A DNA stretch of 64,000 nucleotides from Artocarpus heterophyllus (Eukaryota > Streptophyta > Magnoliopsida > Rosales > Moraceae): NCBI GenBank assembly GCA_025403435.1, contig CM046350.1, positions 5,243,512 through 5,307,511 of the forward strand. Reading direction: 5' to 3'. Positions 10,441-21,699 of the stretch are shown one piece after another. A program made the translations under genes and the position numbers. The notes beneath the pieces are model-generated. The model made no database searches. It saw nothing but the letters and a program-made list of their open reading frames with translations, and was not told the DNA's origin. Numbering within the stretch: position 1 is the stretch's first letter; each line of letters starts with the position of its first letter.

Positions 10441-11430
10441 GCTGCAGCCTAAACATTGCCCTTGCATGTGTGAGCACTTTTCATCACATTTCTAGCTAGT
10501 CAGAGGCATTGTTTTCTGCAAGATGATTTATTTATCTGCCTCTTGTATAAATTTGGAGATTTCGGTTTTGCTTTCGCCATGGATTGTGATGAACTTGTCA
10601 TAATTTGCACTTTCGGTATCTGGGAAAGACGTTGGATACTTGTTTCAATTGCATCGAAGTAATCAGGTAAGTGTTTTATGCAAATGGGGATTTTCCCAGA
10701 GAGTTTAATAAATCTTTTAGGAGAAGCTTGTTTAACTTTTAACTTCTCTCCTCCAAATAAAGATGTAGATTATCATGTACACAAAGATGAACGCACGTCC
10801 AATTTATGATCAAAACGAAATGGCATTCGCGATCATCTCATACAAGTGAAGTGTTGCCAGAGAGAGAAACAATACTTAAACTTTTAAGCAGAATATTATG
10901 GCCACATTACTTAAAATGTCGTAAAAAGAATAAGCTTTATTACTTTAGCGTGTTTCTTTTGCTTTGTGTTGTTTATTGGAATGTCTATTGTTTTCTTTCT
11001 CGCCTATGTTTTTACTGGTTTCCATTTTCAAGTTATATCATTTCATATGGGAAAAAGAAATCCCAGCGTCTGACATGGCTATAATTGTTTTTTTTTTTTT
11101 TTTTTTTTTTAAGCCATCATATTATGAGAGGATTGATGCTTATTAACGAGCAAATTTGCCAAAGCCCATGTTGTAGTCAAGAATACAAATCTAGCTGGCT
11201 GTCAAATGAGTTGCAATTTTGCGCAAAACATACAAAATTTAGAAAGCTCACTAGTTTGTCTAGCAGTACACGTATGATAGATGTTTGGCATAAAATGATG
11301 AAAGTATACCCTGACCGAGAAAATTTCAGTAAGATTACTATTACTGAGAAGATGAAATCAAGTAATGTGGCATGTAGTTAGCTATTTAGAAGGATAGTTG
11401 AAAAGAAACCACTTATACTGCATTAGGTAA
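10441..11430. other. subtilase 3' region and intergenic sequence
   Basis: The first 300 bases are probably the 3' UTR, with AATAAA-like signals at about 10707 and 10756. The remainder is AT-rich with a run of T at 11083-11110. Open frames here lack family character. No second gene was seen. Confidence 0.45.
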
Positions 11431-11437
11431 AAGGACT

Positions 11438-11852
11438 AGGGGCCGATTAAGGTAGCTTATGTTTTTACTTTTTAAGTAATAGAAGAAAAAAAGCATAAAT
11501 TATGGCTTTTAATTAAGTGTTTGGATAGTGAGGAAGAGTAATTTTTGATTTCGTAAGAGCTTTTGAGCTTGTTTAATTAAACAAGTAAAGTTCTTATTGA
11601 TATAAAAAGTAGTGTAATTTAAAAATATAGATGGAATTTTTTATTTGTTCTTAAATATAATGTCAAAAGTGTAAAAAAAAACTTTTTATTGATGTTTTTT
11701 TCATAAGCATTCTTGGCTTAACTTCTTCAAAAAGTGCTTATAAAGTCATAACAATTTTTCATGAGTCACCCAAACGGACTCATAAGTAGTTTTTCGATAG
11801 AATAAGTCGAAAGTAACTTAAAATAAGTCATTCCAAATATGTCATATAAAAG
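11438..11852. mobile_element. 0.4 kb AT-rich element, copy 1 of an inverted pair
   Basis: This copy and 11876-12278 are reverse complements at roughly 80 percent by eye. Shared blocks include ATTGATATAAAAAG, GTGTAATTTAAA, ATAATGTCAAAAGTGTAAA and AACGGACTCATAAGTAG. Each copy is bounded by related ends of the type CCTGTTTGNAATGGCTTA. It is noncoding and probably a nonautonomous DNA element. The superfamily was not assigned. Confidence 0.7.
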
Positions 11853-11875
11853 ATTAAAATGCATCCAGAGCCTGT

Positions 11876-12278
11876 TTGCAATGGCTTATATTAAGTTATT
11901 TACAGCTTATTCTATCCAAAAGCTACTTATGAGTCCGTTTAGATGACCCATAGAAAAGTGCTTATGGCTTTTATAGGTATTTATTGAAAAAGCCAAGCCA
12001 AGTGTGCCTAACTTATGAGAAGTTCTTTTATTTACACTTTTGACATTATAATTAAGAATAACAAATTAAAAATTCTATCCATAACTTTAAATTACACTGC
12101 TTTTTATATCAATAAGGTCTTTAGTTTATTTAACTAAACAGATTCAAAAACTCTTTTAAAATAAAAAATCACCTTTTTATGTACTATTTAAACATTAATT
12201 AAAAAGCACTAATTTATGTTTTTTTTCTTCTATTGTTTTAAAATAAAAACACAAATTATTTCAAATAGGTCTTCAACA
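11876..12278. mobile_element. 0.4 kb AT-rich element, copy 2 of an inverted pair
   Basis: It begins GCCTGTTTGCAATGGCTTA and ends TTATTTCAAATAGGTCTTC, and lies in inverted orientation only about 25 bases from copy 1. A transcript crossing both copies could fold into a hairpin with a stem of about 400 bp. A third, single copy in the same orientation lies at about 45770-46035. Confidence 0.7.
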
Positions 12279-13129
12279 TGGTCTTTTCTTTTGCACCATA
12301 TTGCGCAGAGTTAAATATCTGCAAGCATAAGTTAGTTGTAATTTCATACCCCGTTTTAGCATGGGGTGTATAATTTGAATCCTCCTATCACAATTAAAAA
12401 AAAAAAAAAAATCATTTGAGGCTACAGAAAGAAGCACAAAGAGAGTCAGAAGCCAACCAGCTCATAGTCATTTGTGGCCATTCGTCAGTGCATAACTAGT
12501 GGCCATAAAACTGTACATCCCACTCAGTATTGTCTGCAGAGTTTGTAGCCCCATCAAGAAAGTCAGAATAATAAGCAGCACAAGATCAGAAGATTGCAAA
12601 TAACGTACCATTCACAGATAGAAAAGAAAAGAAGGTGCAAACAATATAAAATACGACCACTGAGTACCACGTGGCGGAATTCAATTGCTTAAAAATGTTT
12701 AAGTAAATCGTTTTCAAAAAATAGGAAGGCATAGGAAAATATCTTTCTTAAAGCGAGAAGAATGCCTTTCTTCCTTAATCTTGAAAATGAGATAACGATC
12801 ATCTCCATTTGTTTTTTTATTTTTTTAATTTTTAATATGCACTAATATGGATTAATGATGGTGTCACAGAAAGGAATTTGAGGAAAAACCAATCCATTAA
12901 ATGCTGCATATCATAGTCTAACAAGTGATAACGATATACAATATAAATAAACAAGCTAATAATCCAATACTATATATTTTGAATTTCAGAAAAAAAAATA
13001 CAATATCTTTTTCTCAATTAATGTATAGCATGAATGAAGCGATTGCTGGGATAACGCGAGATGTGAAAGGGCTAATTATAATGATTCCTAACCAATTAAT
13101 TTCCCCGTAAAAGCGCACGATTGGATAAT
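12279..13129. other. intergenic; includes a short - strand open hydrophobic stretch
   Basis: Mostly AT-rich filler. At 12468-12600 the - strand is open for 44 codons and ends in a stop at 12470-12468. It has a hydrophobic segment (LVLLIILTFLMGL) and a higher base complexity than its flanks. There is no start and no clear splice acceptor, so it could be a lost last exon or chance. Nothing else is seen. Confidence 0.35.
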
Positions 13130-13189
13130 GTTAAAAAAAAAAAGAACAAAAAAAAAACGTACAAAAAGAAGACCTTACAACACAGTAAT

Positions 13190-13306
13190 CGTTTGGTTCG
13201 AGTATTTAAATAGAGTATTTGAATGAAGATTTAAATTTTCGTGAGAGAAAATACTGTAGCAAAATGATTCAAACCGTGATTCGAGTATCGAAACAAACGG
13301 GCCCCT
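13190..13306. mobile_element. MITE family B copy (~118 bp)
   Basis: The ends are inverted: GTTTGGTTCGAGTATTTAAA at the left, and ATTCGAGTATCGAAACAAAC at the right, whose reverse complement is GTTTGTTTCGATACTCGAAT. The interior has GTGAGAGAAAATACTGTAGC. The same element occurs at 54851-54972, and a likely reversed copy at about 27741-27846. The small size and hAT-like ends suggest a nonautonomous DNA transposon. Confidence 0.65.
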
Positions 13307-13310
13307 AGAG

Positions 13311-13482
13311 TATTTGATAGGATAATTAGAACTGTTGGCTATAATTATTTTTACTGTAATATATAAGAGTTTTATATTATAATAATTTTTTTACTGTTAT
13401 TGTAACATATGAGAGTTTTGCATTATTTATAGCTGAGAAAGTAGCCAATACTATGACCTACCCAACAGGCATTAAAAAAAAA
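13311..13482. mobile_element. MITE family A copy
   Basis: It starts AGAGTATTTGATAGGATAA and ends CCTACCCAACAGGCATT, imperfect inverted ends. The paired cores TACTGTAATATATAAGAG and TTGTAACATATGAGAG lie between. It is present in unit 1 of the 2 kb tandem duplication and absent from the matching place in unit 2. Confidence 0.6.
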
Positions 13483-15034
13483 AAAGGCTATAAAATTTGA
13501 TGGAAGAACAATCATATTCATCTCAATGAGCAAATAAAGTGGAGTTGAGAGATTTAAGATCATGTTGAGTTTGTCAATTAATTTTATTAACTGTTTTTTA
13601 TAACTTTTTTCACTACTTTAAGTTCTATATTTTATTTTAAGTTCAATTAATTTTAACTTGCTCTATCCATTTGCATTATGCAGAAAATGTTTCTGCTTTT
13701 CTTTTTATCCCTTTTTAATTTGTTAACGATCGCTTATTCTTTATATGTGTTTTAATTTTTTTTTTTAGTGGTTTGAAAAGGTGTTTAAATATTAGTTTCA
13801 TCGTATTACATTATTGTTACGCAAAGTGCCAAATACACTATACAGGCACTCAAATAAGATAATAATATGGTGGGGTCAAACATGGTGGTATTTTGAACCC
13901 CATCTTTGAGGGGAAATTACATCTTAAGCATAAAAAAGAATCCTGAACATTATCACGTGGATTGGCCATTTAGACAACAATTGAAAAAAAAAAAAACAAC
14001 CAAACAAAAGAGCATAAAAAATTCAGTAGGAATTAAAAAAAAAAATTGACTAGCAATGGGTCTTTGTTTTACAACTATTTTGATATGCATAAAAAACTGT
14101 TTACTGTGTACTTTTTATTTTGATATGATTTTGGTAAGATATAATGATTTGAAACATTGCACTTCTAGCATGAGGTCCTACCATAAAAGACAAAAAAACA
14201 TAAATTAAGAAAAAAAAAAGTTAATTATGATGTGGTTATCTATGACAAAAACAGCTAAATGATAATTTTCCCAATCAATTATTATTTTACGAAATAAAAT
14301 CTTTTTTTTACCATGCTCACTTGTAATACTAAGCACCTAATACTAATAGAAAAGTTATTGTTTATTTTGATTATCTCTTGCATATTTTAATTTGTGTGTT
14401 GATGGTTCCCCATATGGTTTTTAACCAACTACAATTATTTAAAAAAAATTAAAATGTTTTTGTATTGATTTTTGTATAATTTTATTAAATGATCTGTCAT
14501 TATATATATACATTTGCTAAAAATATATATATTAAAATGTATAATTACAGTGTTTATATATGTATAATTAAAATATTTGTTAGATAACATATTGGTTAGA
14601 AAAGATTGGACAGAATATATCCCAATTTGCAAATAAATTTATACGCACATAAACACACGTCTGATTTTCAATTTTTCAGTCTACAAGAAAATACTAATAA
14701 AGAAATTCACTTTAAAAGGTAATTAGCAGTAAGAGCTAAGCACTAAGCACACTAAGCAACCGAGTCATAAAGCTTTGAATTCTTGAATTCTGTTTATTTA
14801 TTTATTTATATAATGCTCTGGCCATGAATTGAAAAGTATATTTTAGTCATGAATTCCTTTCTGTAGCCGAGTGAACAGGAATGGAGCTACTTACGGATTA
14901 GGGTAGGCGGCTACCCTCCAAACTTTTTTTTTTAATATTATTTATAAAATTTTATAGAAATCATATTTTCTCATTTGAAATTATATTACGTCTTTTTGAA
15001 ATTATTTTTTGCCCCTCATGACTAATTTTTCTAA

Positions 15035-17180
15035 CAAAAAAAATATAAAAAAAGACCTTACAAAATAGTAGATTTGAGTATTAAAAATTCTTTAGATACG
15101 TATTTATTTCCCCCAAATCCGAATCCTTTGAGTATCAAGAATAGTTTTCAAAGCTCTAACTCCTCTTAAACTTTTGATACTCGGATATCTTTATTACAGT
15201 AAAAACTAAAATTATCTCTTCTATATTTGAGGAAAAATATCATAACTTCTTCATTTATTATCTAATTGAGATGATTCTTTTTTCATTATGTTCCTAGTGA
15301 AGAGAGGAATAAATTAATATCCACATTGCATATTTTTTAGGATCATTAACATTAATATTTTATTAGATTTATTGATAAATCAAAAATTATTTTCACTACC
15401 TCTCTAAACACAAATTTCAATTTAATTCCATAATCAGAATGTAAATCCAAACGTCAATTCGGATAATAATTCAAATCACTAACTCAAATCCTAATTTAAA
15501 TCACACTAACTCAAATTAAATCACTAATTCAAATCTATTTACCAAACAAACTCGAGATTCGTGATGTTTTTCCTGCACATGGCAGAGTTATCAACCACGA
15601 TATGTGCACAAGTTGCACAAATTATAAAAAAAAAAAGAATATAAAATTTGATCGAATATCAATCATATTCATCTCAATGAGCAAATAAAGCGGAGTTGAG
15701 AGATTTAAGATCATGTTGAGTTTGTCAATTAATTTTATAAATTTTTTTCACTACTTTAAGTTCTATATTTTATTTTAAGTTCAATTAATTTTAACTTGCT
15801 CTATCCATTTGCAATAAGCAGAAAATGTTTCTGCTTTTTTTTATTCTTTTTTTAATTTGTTAACAATCGCTTATTCTTTATTTGTGTTTTAATTTTTTTT
15901 TTTAGTGGCTTGAAAAGTTGTTTAAATATTAGTTTCATCGTATTACATTATTGTTACACAAAGTGCCAAAAACACTGGACAGGTACTCAAATAAGATAAC
16001 AATATGGTGGGGTCAAACATGGTGGTATCTTGAACCCCTTCTTTGAGAGGAAATTACATCTTAAGCATAAAAAAGAATACTGAACATTATCACGTGGATT
16101 AGCCATTTAGAAAACAGTAACCAAAAAAAAAAAAAAACACAACCAAACAAAAGAGCATAAAAAAATTCAGTAGGACTTTAAACAAAGTGACTAGCAATGT
16201 GTCTTTGTTTTACAACTGTTTTGATATGTATAAAAAACTGTTTAATATATGCCTTGATATGATTTTGATCAATAATGATTTAAAACATTACACTTCTAGG
16301 ACAAGGTGCTATCGAGAAAAAAACATAAGGGAAGGAAAAAAAAAAGTTAATTATGATGTCGTTATCTGTGACAAAAACAACTAAATAATAATTTTCCAAT
16401 CTATTATTGTTTTAGGAAATAAAATACTTTTTTTTTTACCATGCTCACTTGTAATACTCAGCACCTCATACTAATAGAAAAGTTATTGTTTATTTTGATT
16501 ATCTCTTGCATATTTTAATTTGTACGTTGACAGTATCTCAAATGGTTTCTAACCAACTACAATTATTTAAAAAAAATTAAAATGCTTTTGTATTAGTTTT
16601 TGTATAATTTTCATTAAATGATATGTCATTATATATATATTTGCTAAATATATATATATATATATATATTAAAATGTAGAATTAAAGTGTTTATATATGT
16701 ATAATTAAAATATTTGTTAGATAACATATTGGTTAGAAAAGATTGGACAGATTATATCCCAATTTGCAAATATATTTATACGTACATAAACACGTCTGAT
16801 TTTCAATTTTTCAGTCTACAAGAAAATACTAATAACAAGTTCACATTAAAAGGTAATTAGCAGTAAGAACTAAGCACTAAGCACACTATGCAACCGAGTC
16901 ATAGAGCTTTGAATTCTTGATTTTTGTTTATTTATTAATTTATATAATGCTCTGGTCATGAGTTGAAAAGTATATTTTATGAATGAATTTTTTTCTGGAG
17001 CCGACTAAACAGAGGTGGAACTGCTTACGGATTAAGGTGGGCAACGGCCTCTTGAACTTTGTTTTTTTTTAATATTGTTTATAAAATTTTATAAAAATTA
17101 TATTTTATAATTTTAAAATTATATTTTACCTTCTTAAAATTATTTTCTACCCTACTTGATTATTTTTTCTGACTTCACCC
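15035..17180. repeat. 2 kb head-to-tail tandem duplication, unit 2
   Basis: The partner of 13130-15034, in the same orientation and directly adjoining. It has its own insert at about 15070-15620, with repeated ACTCAAAT-type motifs, and an expanded TA run at 16651-16670. The 65-codon frame at 16187 is not conserved in unit 1, which argues against a gene. Confidence 0.75.
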
Positions 17181-17379
17181 TGCAATTGAATACATAGAAT
17201 TTTTACCGCAAAGTAATCAATAGTAAAATTTATTAACGTGGACTTATTTTTAGCTCCAAATGGAAAAAATAATAGGAAGCCCCCTAAAATAAAAGATGCT
17301 TTTTTTCTCATTTATTAGTCAAGTTCCGTCTCTTATAATTCCGGCAAAAAATAAATAAAGACGCTTTCTTTTTCATTCA

Positions 17380-17558
17380 AGGGTGTTTGACAGTGGTAGA
17401 AACTACTTAATTTTTACCATAATTTTAATTATAAACAATGTAAAGCTTTTATATGCTACAATAACAATAAAAAAATATGCTATAATATAAAACTCTCACA
17501 TGCTACAACAATAAAAGTAGTTCTCACCATTCATTTCTACCACCTTTTTAAACACCCT
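17380..17558. mobile_element. MITE family A copy with clear terminal inverted repeats
   Basis: The left end is AGGGTGTTTGACAGTGGTAG. The right end reads CTACCACCTTTTTAAACACCCT, the reverse complement of nearly the same motif. The element is 179 bp. The interior has the two AAAGCTTTTATATGCTACA / AACTCTCACATGCTACA cores. The flanks TTCATTCA and GTTAGTCA agree at five of eight positions, which could be a decayed 8-bp target duplication as made by hAT transposases. Confidence 0.75.
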
Positions 17559-17627
17559 GTTAGTCAAACTCTCATCTTGTTACTCCAGCAAAAAATAAAC
17601 GTACATTGTTGGCATTATTCATATCAT

Positions 17628-17644
17628 ATAATATAAATATATAA
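17628..17644 (+). promoter_or_regulatory. candidate TATA box of the small basic protein gene
   Basis: ATAATATAAATATATA lies about 90-105 bases upstream of the ATG at 17734, followed by a pyrimidine-rich leader (17660-17705). Position and composition fit a core promoter with a short 5' UTR. Confidence 0.4.
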
Positions 17645-17733
17645 CCTGCAGCCTGATCCCTTCCATCCTATTCTTTTTCTTTTCTTTTTTTTTTTGTTTT
17701 TTTGTTATCTTGTCGTCTCCAGCACATTCACGT

Positions 17734-18081
17734 ATGGCCGTAGACAATGATGTCCATCACCAAAGCCTGGCCCTCCTCAACCCGAATAAGCGGGTGGTCC
17801 GCCACGGAATCCCGCTCCGTAGGCGGAAACTGCCGTCGGTCCGCCTCGGGGGAAAGAAGCCACGGCGGCGAGTGGTGGCGCTGATAAGGATACTGAGGAG
17901 AATGAAATTGAGGTGGCTGAAACTGCAGTACATGCGCATGATGAGGAAGCTGAAGGAGTACTACCGGAATCTGGTTAAGGATCTAGCAGCCGCCGGAGCA
18001 AGCCTCGAAACATTCCAGCAAAGGGTTTTTCTGGAGTCGTCTTTTGCCGTTCCTGTGATGGGTATCTCCTACATATCCTAA
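17734..18081 (+). CDS. small basic uncharacterised plant protein (115 aa)
   Basis: Single-exon frame from an ATG at 17734 to the TAA at 18079-18081. Its GC content is far above that of its flanks, which supports coding. The N-terminal half is variable. The middle (residues about 38-75) is strongly basic with many Arg/Lys and the pattern RRMKLRWLKLQYMRMMRKL, predicted helical. It is followed by KEYYRNLVKDLAAAGASLET and a C-terminal FAVPVMGISY. This layout (LGGKKPRR, a basic helix, KEYY..LVKD..EAGA, then ESSFAVPVMG) matches a family of short plant proteins I know only as uncharacterised; no function is known to me. No signal peptide or membrane segment is seen. A nuclear or membrane-surface location is a guess from charge only. 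Confidence 0.7.
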   Translation: MAVDNDVHHQSLALLNPNKRVVRHGIPLRRRKLPSVRLGGKKPRRRVVALIRILRRMKLRWLKLQYMRMMRKLKEYYRNLVKDLAAAGASLETFQQRVFLESSFAVPVMGISYIS

Positions 18082-18268
18082 TTCTGTGCCTGGATCGGAT
18101 CGCCCCAGAACAGTTGTCAAGTAAAACTCTCTGTTAAATATTGTTATTTACTTTCTATACTTAATAAAATACAACTTTTTATCACTTACTTTTAATTTCT
18201 TTTCTTTCTATTTTTTTTCCTCTTTGAAGTTTTTCAAGAAGTTTGTACTCGGATGAAGGTTCCAGCTC

Positions 18269-18280
18269 TCTCTCTCTCTG

Positions 18281-18317
<37 letters not shown>

Positions 18318-18334
18318 GTATGTATGTATGTATA
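18269..18334. repeat. compound microsatellite (TC)n(TA)n(GTAT)n
   Basis: Uninterrupted or nearly uninterrupted CT dinucleotides pass into TA dinucleotides and then into GTAT tetranucleotides. It is probably polymorphic. It lies just downstream of the small basic protein gene. Confidence 0.9.
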
Positions 18335-19700
18335 TGAAAATGAAAGAAATTTCGTTGCATAATTATATTTACAACCTCGATTCTATATAGTTGGCTATCT
18401 ATATTTGTCCACTATATCTTGTGCATATGAAATCTTGTGCATTTTAGCATTATTGGGTGATATCTTTCCGCTTGATTTCTGAGAAAATTACATATATGGG
18501 AGAAAAAAATCGGCATCACTTTAAGAAAAAATAATTAATTCAAAAATTGAGTAGTGGAGGGTTACTTTTTCGTCTGCAACTTGTGTAGGATGGATGTGTC
18601 AGCTATCACTAACACTCCGTTGGGTAAGAAGGTAGAAAAAGATAAGGAGAAATATGCAAAAGAAATAAAATAAGATTAATGATAAAAAATGAAATTACCA
18701 TTCTCTTGTATTGCTTGGTATGTACTATATAGGAAGGAAAGAACATTGTAATCTTTAGTCTATTGCTATTTCATCTAATTGTATATGTTATTTTATTTTT
18801 AAGACTAGGACAACAACTAAAATTTTTACGTTAAAATTTTACAACACTCTATATAAAATTATTTTCAATTATACATTAAACCATTAACAAGTTATTCTGA
18901 CGATCAAAACACTCATGCTTTAATAACCAAACAAAATTGTCTTCTTTAATATAAAAATTATCTACGTAAAATGTCACGTCAAAAAATAATCTCTTAATTA
19001 AAAAAAGTTAATGGGATCCACTAGTACTTTTTTCTTTCCACTCAATTTTCTTTTTCTTCCTTTCTTCCTTCCAATCAACCAAATTACCATATCATTTTCT
19101 ATGCAATAATCTTTCTACCCACTTCCTTTCCTCATCTTTTCTTTCATTCCAAACATAGGCCAATAACAAATGCTAATGAAGCCTGCATTAAACATAAGGT
19201 CCATGAGACAAATGATACAATTATATTTATTGAATTAAAATATGACTTTAAATTATAAATATTTCATATATGTCTTAAAATGATATCATTAAAATAATTA
19301 TTATGTAATTAAATATATTTTTAAAATATTCAAAAATTATTCTAAATATTATATTAAATTTTAATTTTATAACAATAATTTGGTTATGTGTTGTTATTTT
19401 TTCTTAAACATATGGTGGATATGTTGCAAATTCGTGCCCCATAAAAATAATAAATGTAAAGATCAAATTTGGCTCTTTTATAGATTAAGCATCCGATTTT
19501 GAAGTCAAATGAGATCACATCCCCCAACAAAGCCGACCATTTCTTGTCCAAGAAGTTTCGAGACTGTAAAAGAAAATAAATGCAACCGGGGCCGTAGGCA
19601 CTGCTGGTTAATAGTGTATCAACTCAAGGTATACTATTCTTGAAACAAGCATATATAGCGGAGCGGGGTATATTTTAAAGATAAAAAAGAAAATAAAGAT
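18335..19700. other. intergenic AT-rich sequence
   Basis: No gene is recognised. The sequence is low-complexity with scattered fragments resembling decayed transposon ends. It holds no open frame with protein-like composition. Confidence 0.45.
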
Positions 19701-19836
19701 GTAACGTGATCCGACAAAGTGCATACATTTAAAGACTGAATAATGAAAAAGAATTTACTAACAAGAAATACACATTACAAGTACATAATTAGTTAAGTTA
19801 CTTAGAGCTAAAATTAACAAAAATAAAGATAAACTA
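19701..19836. repeat. direct repeat, copy 1 (pairs with 20238-20372)
   Basis: Shared with copy 2 in the same orientation: CAAAGTGCATACATTTAAAG, AACAAGAAATACACATTACA and AGAGCTAAAATTAACAAAAA. The spacing is about 538 bases. A MITE of family A sits between the copies. It is noncoding. Confidence 0.75.
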
Positions 19837-19957
19837 TGACTTGAAAGCATGGAGATTGGGTTTTTTGAGTTTACACGAGAGTGAGAAACTGAAGAAGAGA
19901 GGAAGAGTTTACACAATACAATACATCCTAATTGAAGCGTATTAGTTAATACTAATA

Positions 19958-20115
19958 GGGTGTTTGATAGGTTGGTTAAAATTGTTTTTACTGTAGCATG
20001 TGAGAGCTTTACATTGTAAATTTTTTTTTTATTGTTATTGTAGCATGTAAGACCTTTATACTGTTCATAATTGAAAAAGTAGTCCAAACTGCAGTCCAAA
20101 CCGACTTGTCAATAC
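19958..20115. mobile_element. MITE family A copy
   Basis: It begins TAGGGTGTTTGATAGGTTGG and has the near-consensus cores ACTGTAGCATGTGAGAGCTTT and TTGTAGCATGTAAGACCTTT, followed by TGTTCATAATTGAAAAAGTAG. The 3' end (CCAAACCGACTTGTCAATA) is an imperfect inverse of the start. The core sequence is among the best preserved in the window. Confidence 0.7.
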
Positions 20116-20237
20116 GCTATAAATATTTTGCATTATTTTACAGCCCGTATAATATTATACAATATGGCAGGTATACCAAACATTATATTCTTATAAAATA
20201 ATATAATATAGTATTATTATACAGGCTACCCAACATG

Positions 20238-20372
20238 CTTTTAATGTGATTCAACAAAGTGCATACATTTAAAGATTGAGAAACGAGAAAGAATTTTCTA
20301 ACAAGAAATACACATTACAAGCACATAATCAGTTGACTCACTCAGAGCTAAAATTAACAAAAATAAAGACGG
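20238..20372. repeat. direct repeat, copy 2 (pairs with 19701-19836)
   Basis: Nearly the same sequence as copy 1, with about a dozen point differences. Together they suggest a small tandem duplication that was later separated by insertions. Confidence 0.75.
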
Positions 20373-20620
20373 ATAAAGTCAAAAATTACTGTACTTGTAG
20401 CTATATTTACTTTTCCTAATATGTATAAGAAAGAACTTAATCTCAAAGAAGCTCTTGAAGCGATCCTGTTATATTAATAAGGATAATAACAATAATAAAA
20501 CTCTGAAATTGTCCGTTTCAAAAACGACGATAGATAAAGGCAACAAAAATCGCTTATGTAAGAAATTTGGAACTACCTTCGATTTCATTTTCTGCTTCTT
20601 TGTACGTCTATGGCTCGGAA

Positions 20621-20881
20621 TGTTACGCCTCAACTTTCTATGAACCCATCTAGCGGGACTCAGGCATAGTCAGGTCTTATGTTCGTTACTCATACATATT
20701 ATTCCCTCTGAGCACTTAGAGAGCGGGCTAACTTAAACACAAGTCCTCCTTGCTTATAAGGTTGTTAAGTCAAATGTTGATACCGATTAATCATTTGACT
20801 TAAGAACCTTATAAGTGGGGAAGTCTTGGGTTCAAATGTCAAGGTCCCGCTAGGTGAGCCCACTAGGGTTGAGGCGTTACA
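20621..20881. mobile_element. foldback element with TG...CA ends and 5-bp target duplication
   Basis: The 261-bp element begins TGTTACGCCTCAAC and ends GTTGAGGCGTTACA, exact inverted ends. The arms continue inward with CATCTAGCGGGAC against GTCCCGCTAGGTG, and again with CTTATAAGGTTGTTAAGTCAAATG-type sequence against its inverse. An extra stretch of about 60 bases (20665-20725) interrupts the left arm. Both sides are flanked by CGGAA (20616-20620 and 20882-20886). A 5-bp duplication and TG...CA ends are signatures of retroviral-type integrase, unlike most MITEs. Confidence 0.8.
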
Positions 20882-20886
20882 CGGAA

Positions 20887-21660
20887 ACTATATAGAATGC
20901 AACAGTTTGCAAAATTGAATAGATAGATAAAAAATTAAAAAATATATATATATAGAAGAGGGGTTAGGAAATACATCACGATCTTCTCCCACATAGCATG
21001 GTGTTAAATTTTTCTTTAACTGATCTATTTTAGCCCCTCGAGATATGCATTTTATAATTTTCAGGAGGGGCCAAATTCATTTTGATAATATAATTTACAA
21101 TGCCTCGTATATTTGCAGCTTATTGATCTCTTTTAGTAGCTAGTGCCTAATGGCAGTGCCTAATTTTTATATGATACTACTGAAATTTAATTACTAGGAA
21201 ATATTAAAAATAAAAGCCAGTTTACGAATAAGATTTTCCTTCTCGTTTAATAATGTGTTGACATAAAAAGTTTTATGCCCCACATGATGTAAAGAGCGGA
21301 GAAAAAGAATGTCAATTATTGCATCTCTCGTAATATTTCCGTACAAAAAAATAAATGCTATGTTTAGCTAAACACCCAAATTTCACCTATTAATTTGGAG
21401 CTGTTAACGACATGTTTTGTGTAGTATGACTTTTTTAATGAATTTGTTAGGTAGTCTTGGTTATACTGGTAGTGTACCAAGGGATGACCATATGTAGATA
21501 GCTTTCTTGGATGAATTAGTTAACAATAGTTAGATTAATCACCAATGAAGATCGAATGTTAATCTAGCATAACATTCCCGTTTGTTACCGTTTGTCGTAG
21601 TGGGCCTTTTTTTACGGGCTTATGGTTTTGCTACTCTTTTATATATATATAAATTCAAGC
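20887..21660. other. intergenic sequence with transposon-end fragments
   Basis: No gene is seen. The block at about 21035-21110 (CAGGAGGGGCCAAATTC) resembles the ends of decayed elements elsewhere in the window (near 14910 and 17035). A TATA-like TTTTATATATATATAAATT at 21638 leads into the repeated module that follows. Confidence 0.4.
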
Positions 21661-21699
21661 CCCCAGGCCTATGGAATCTTCATCGCTGAATTATACAAT

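Larger units (their letters stand above)
13130..15034. repeat. 2 kb head-to-tail tandem duplication, unit 1
   Basis: Unit 1 aligns with unit 2 (15035-17180) from a lead containing AAGACCTTACAA to a tail containing ACTTACGGATTAGGGTAGG. The strongest part is 13485-14930 against 15637-17050, including ATCATATTCATCTCAATGAG, GTTGAGTTTGTCAATTAATT and GATTGGACAGA. No long frame is shared, so it is not a duplicated gene. Unit 1 alone carries MITEs of families B and A at its start. Confidence 0.75.

Noticed and set aside
13485..17175. Reading the two similar 1.5 kb segments as the LTRs of one retrotransposon
   Set aside because: The similarity extends upstream of both segments so that the units abut, no TG...CA ends or primer-binding site were found, and the sequence between holds no gag or pol.
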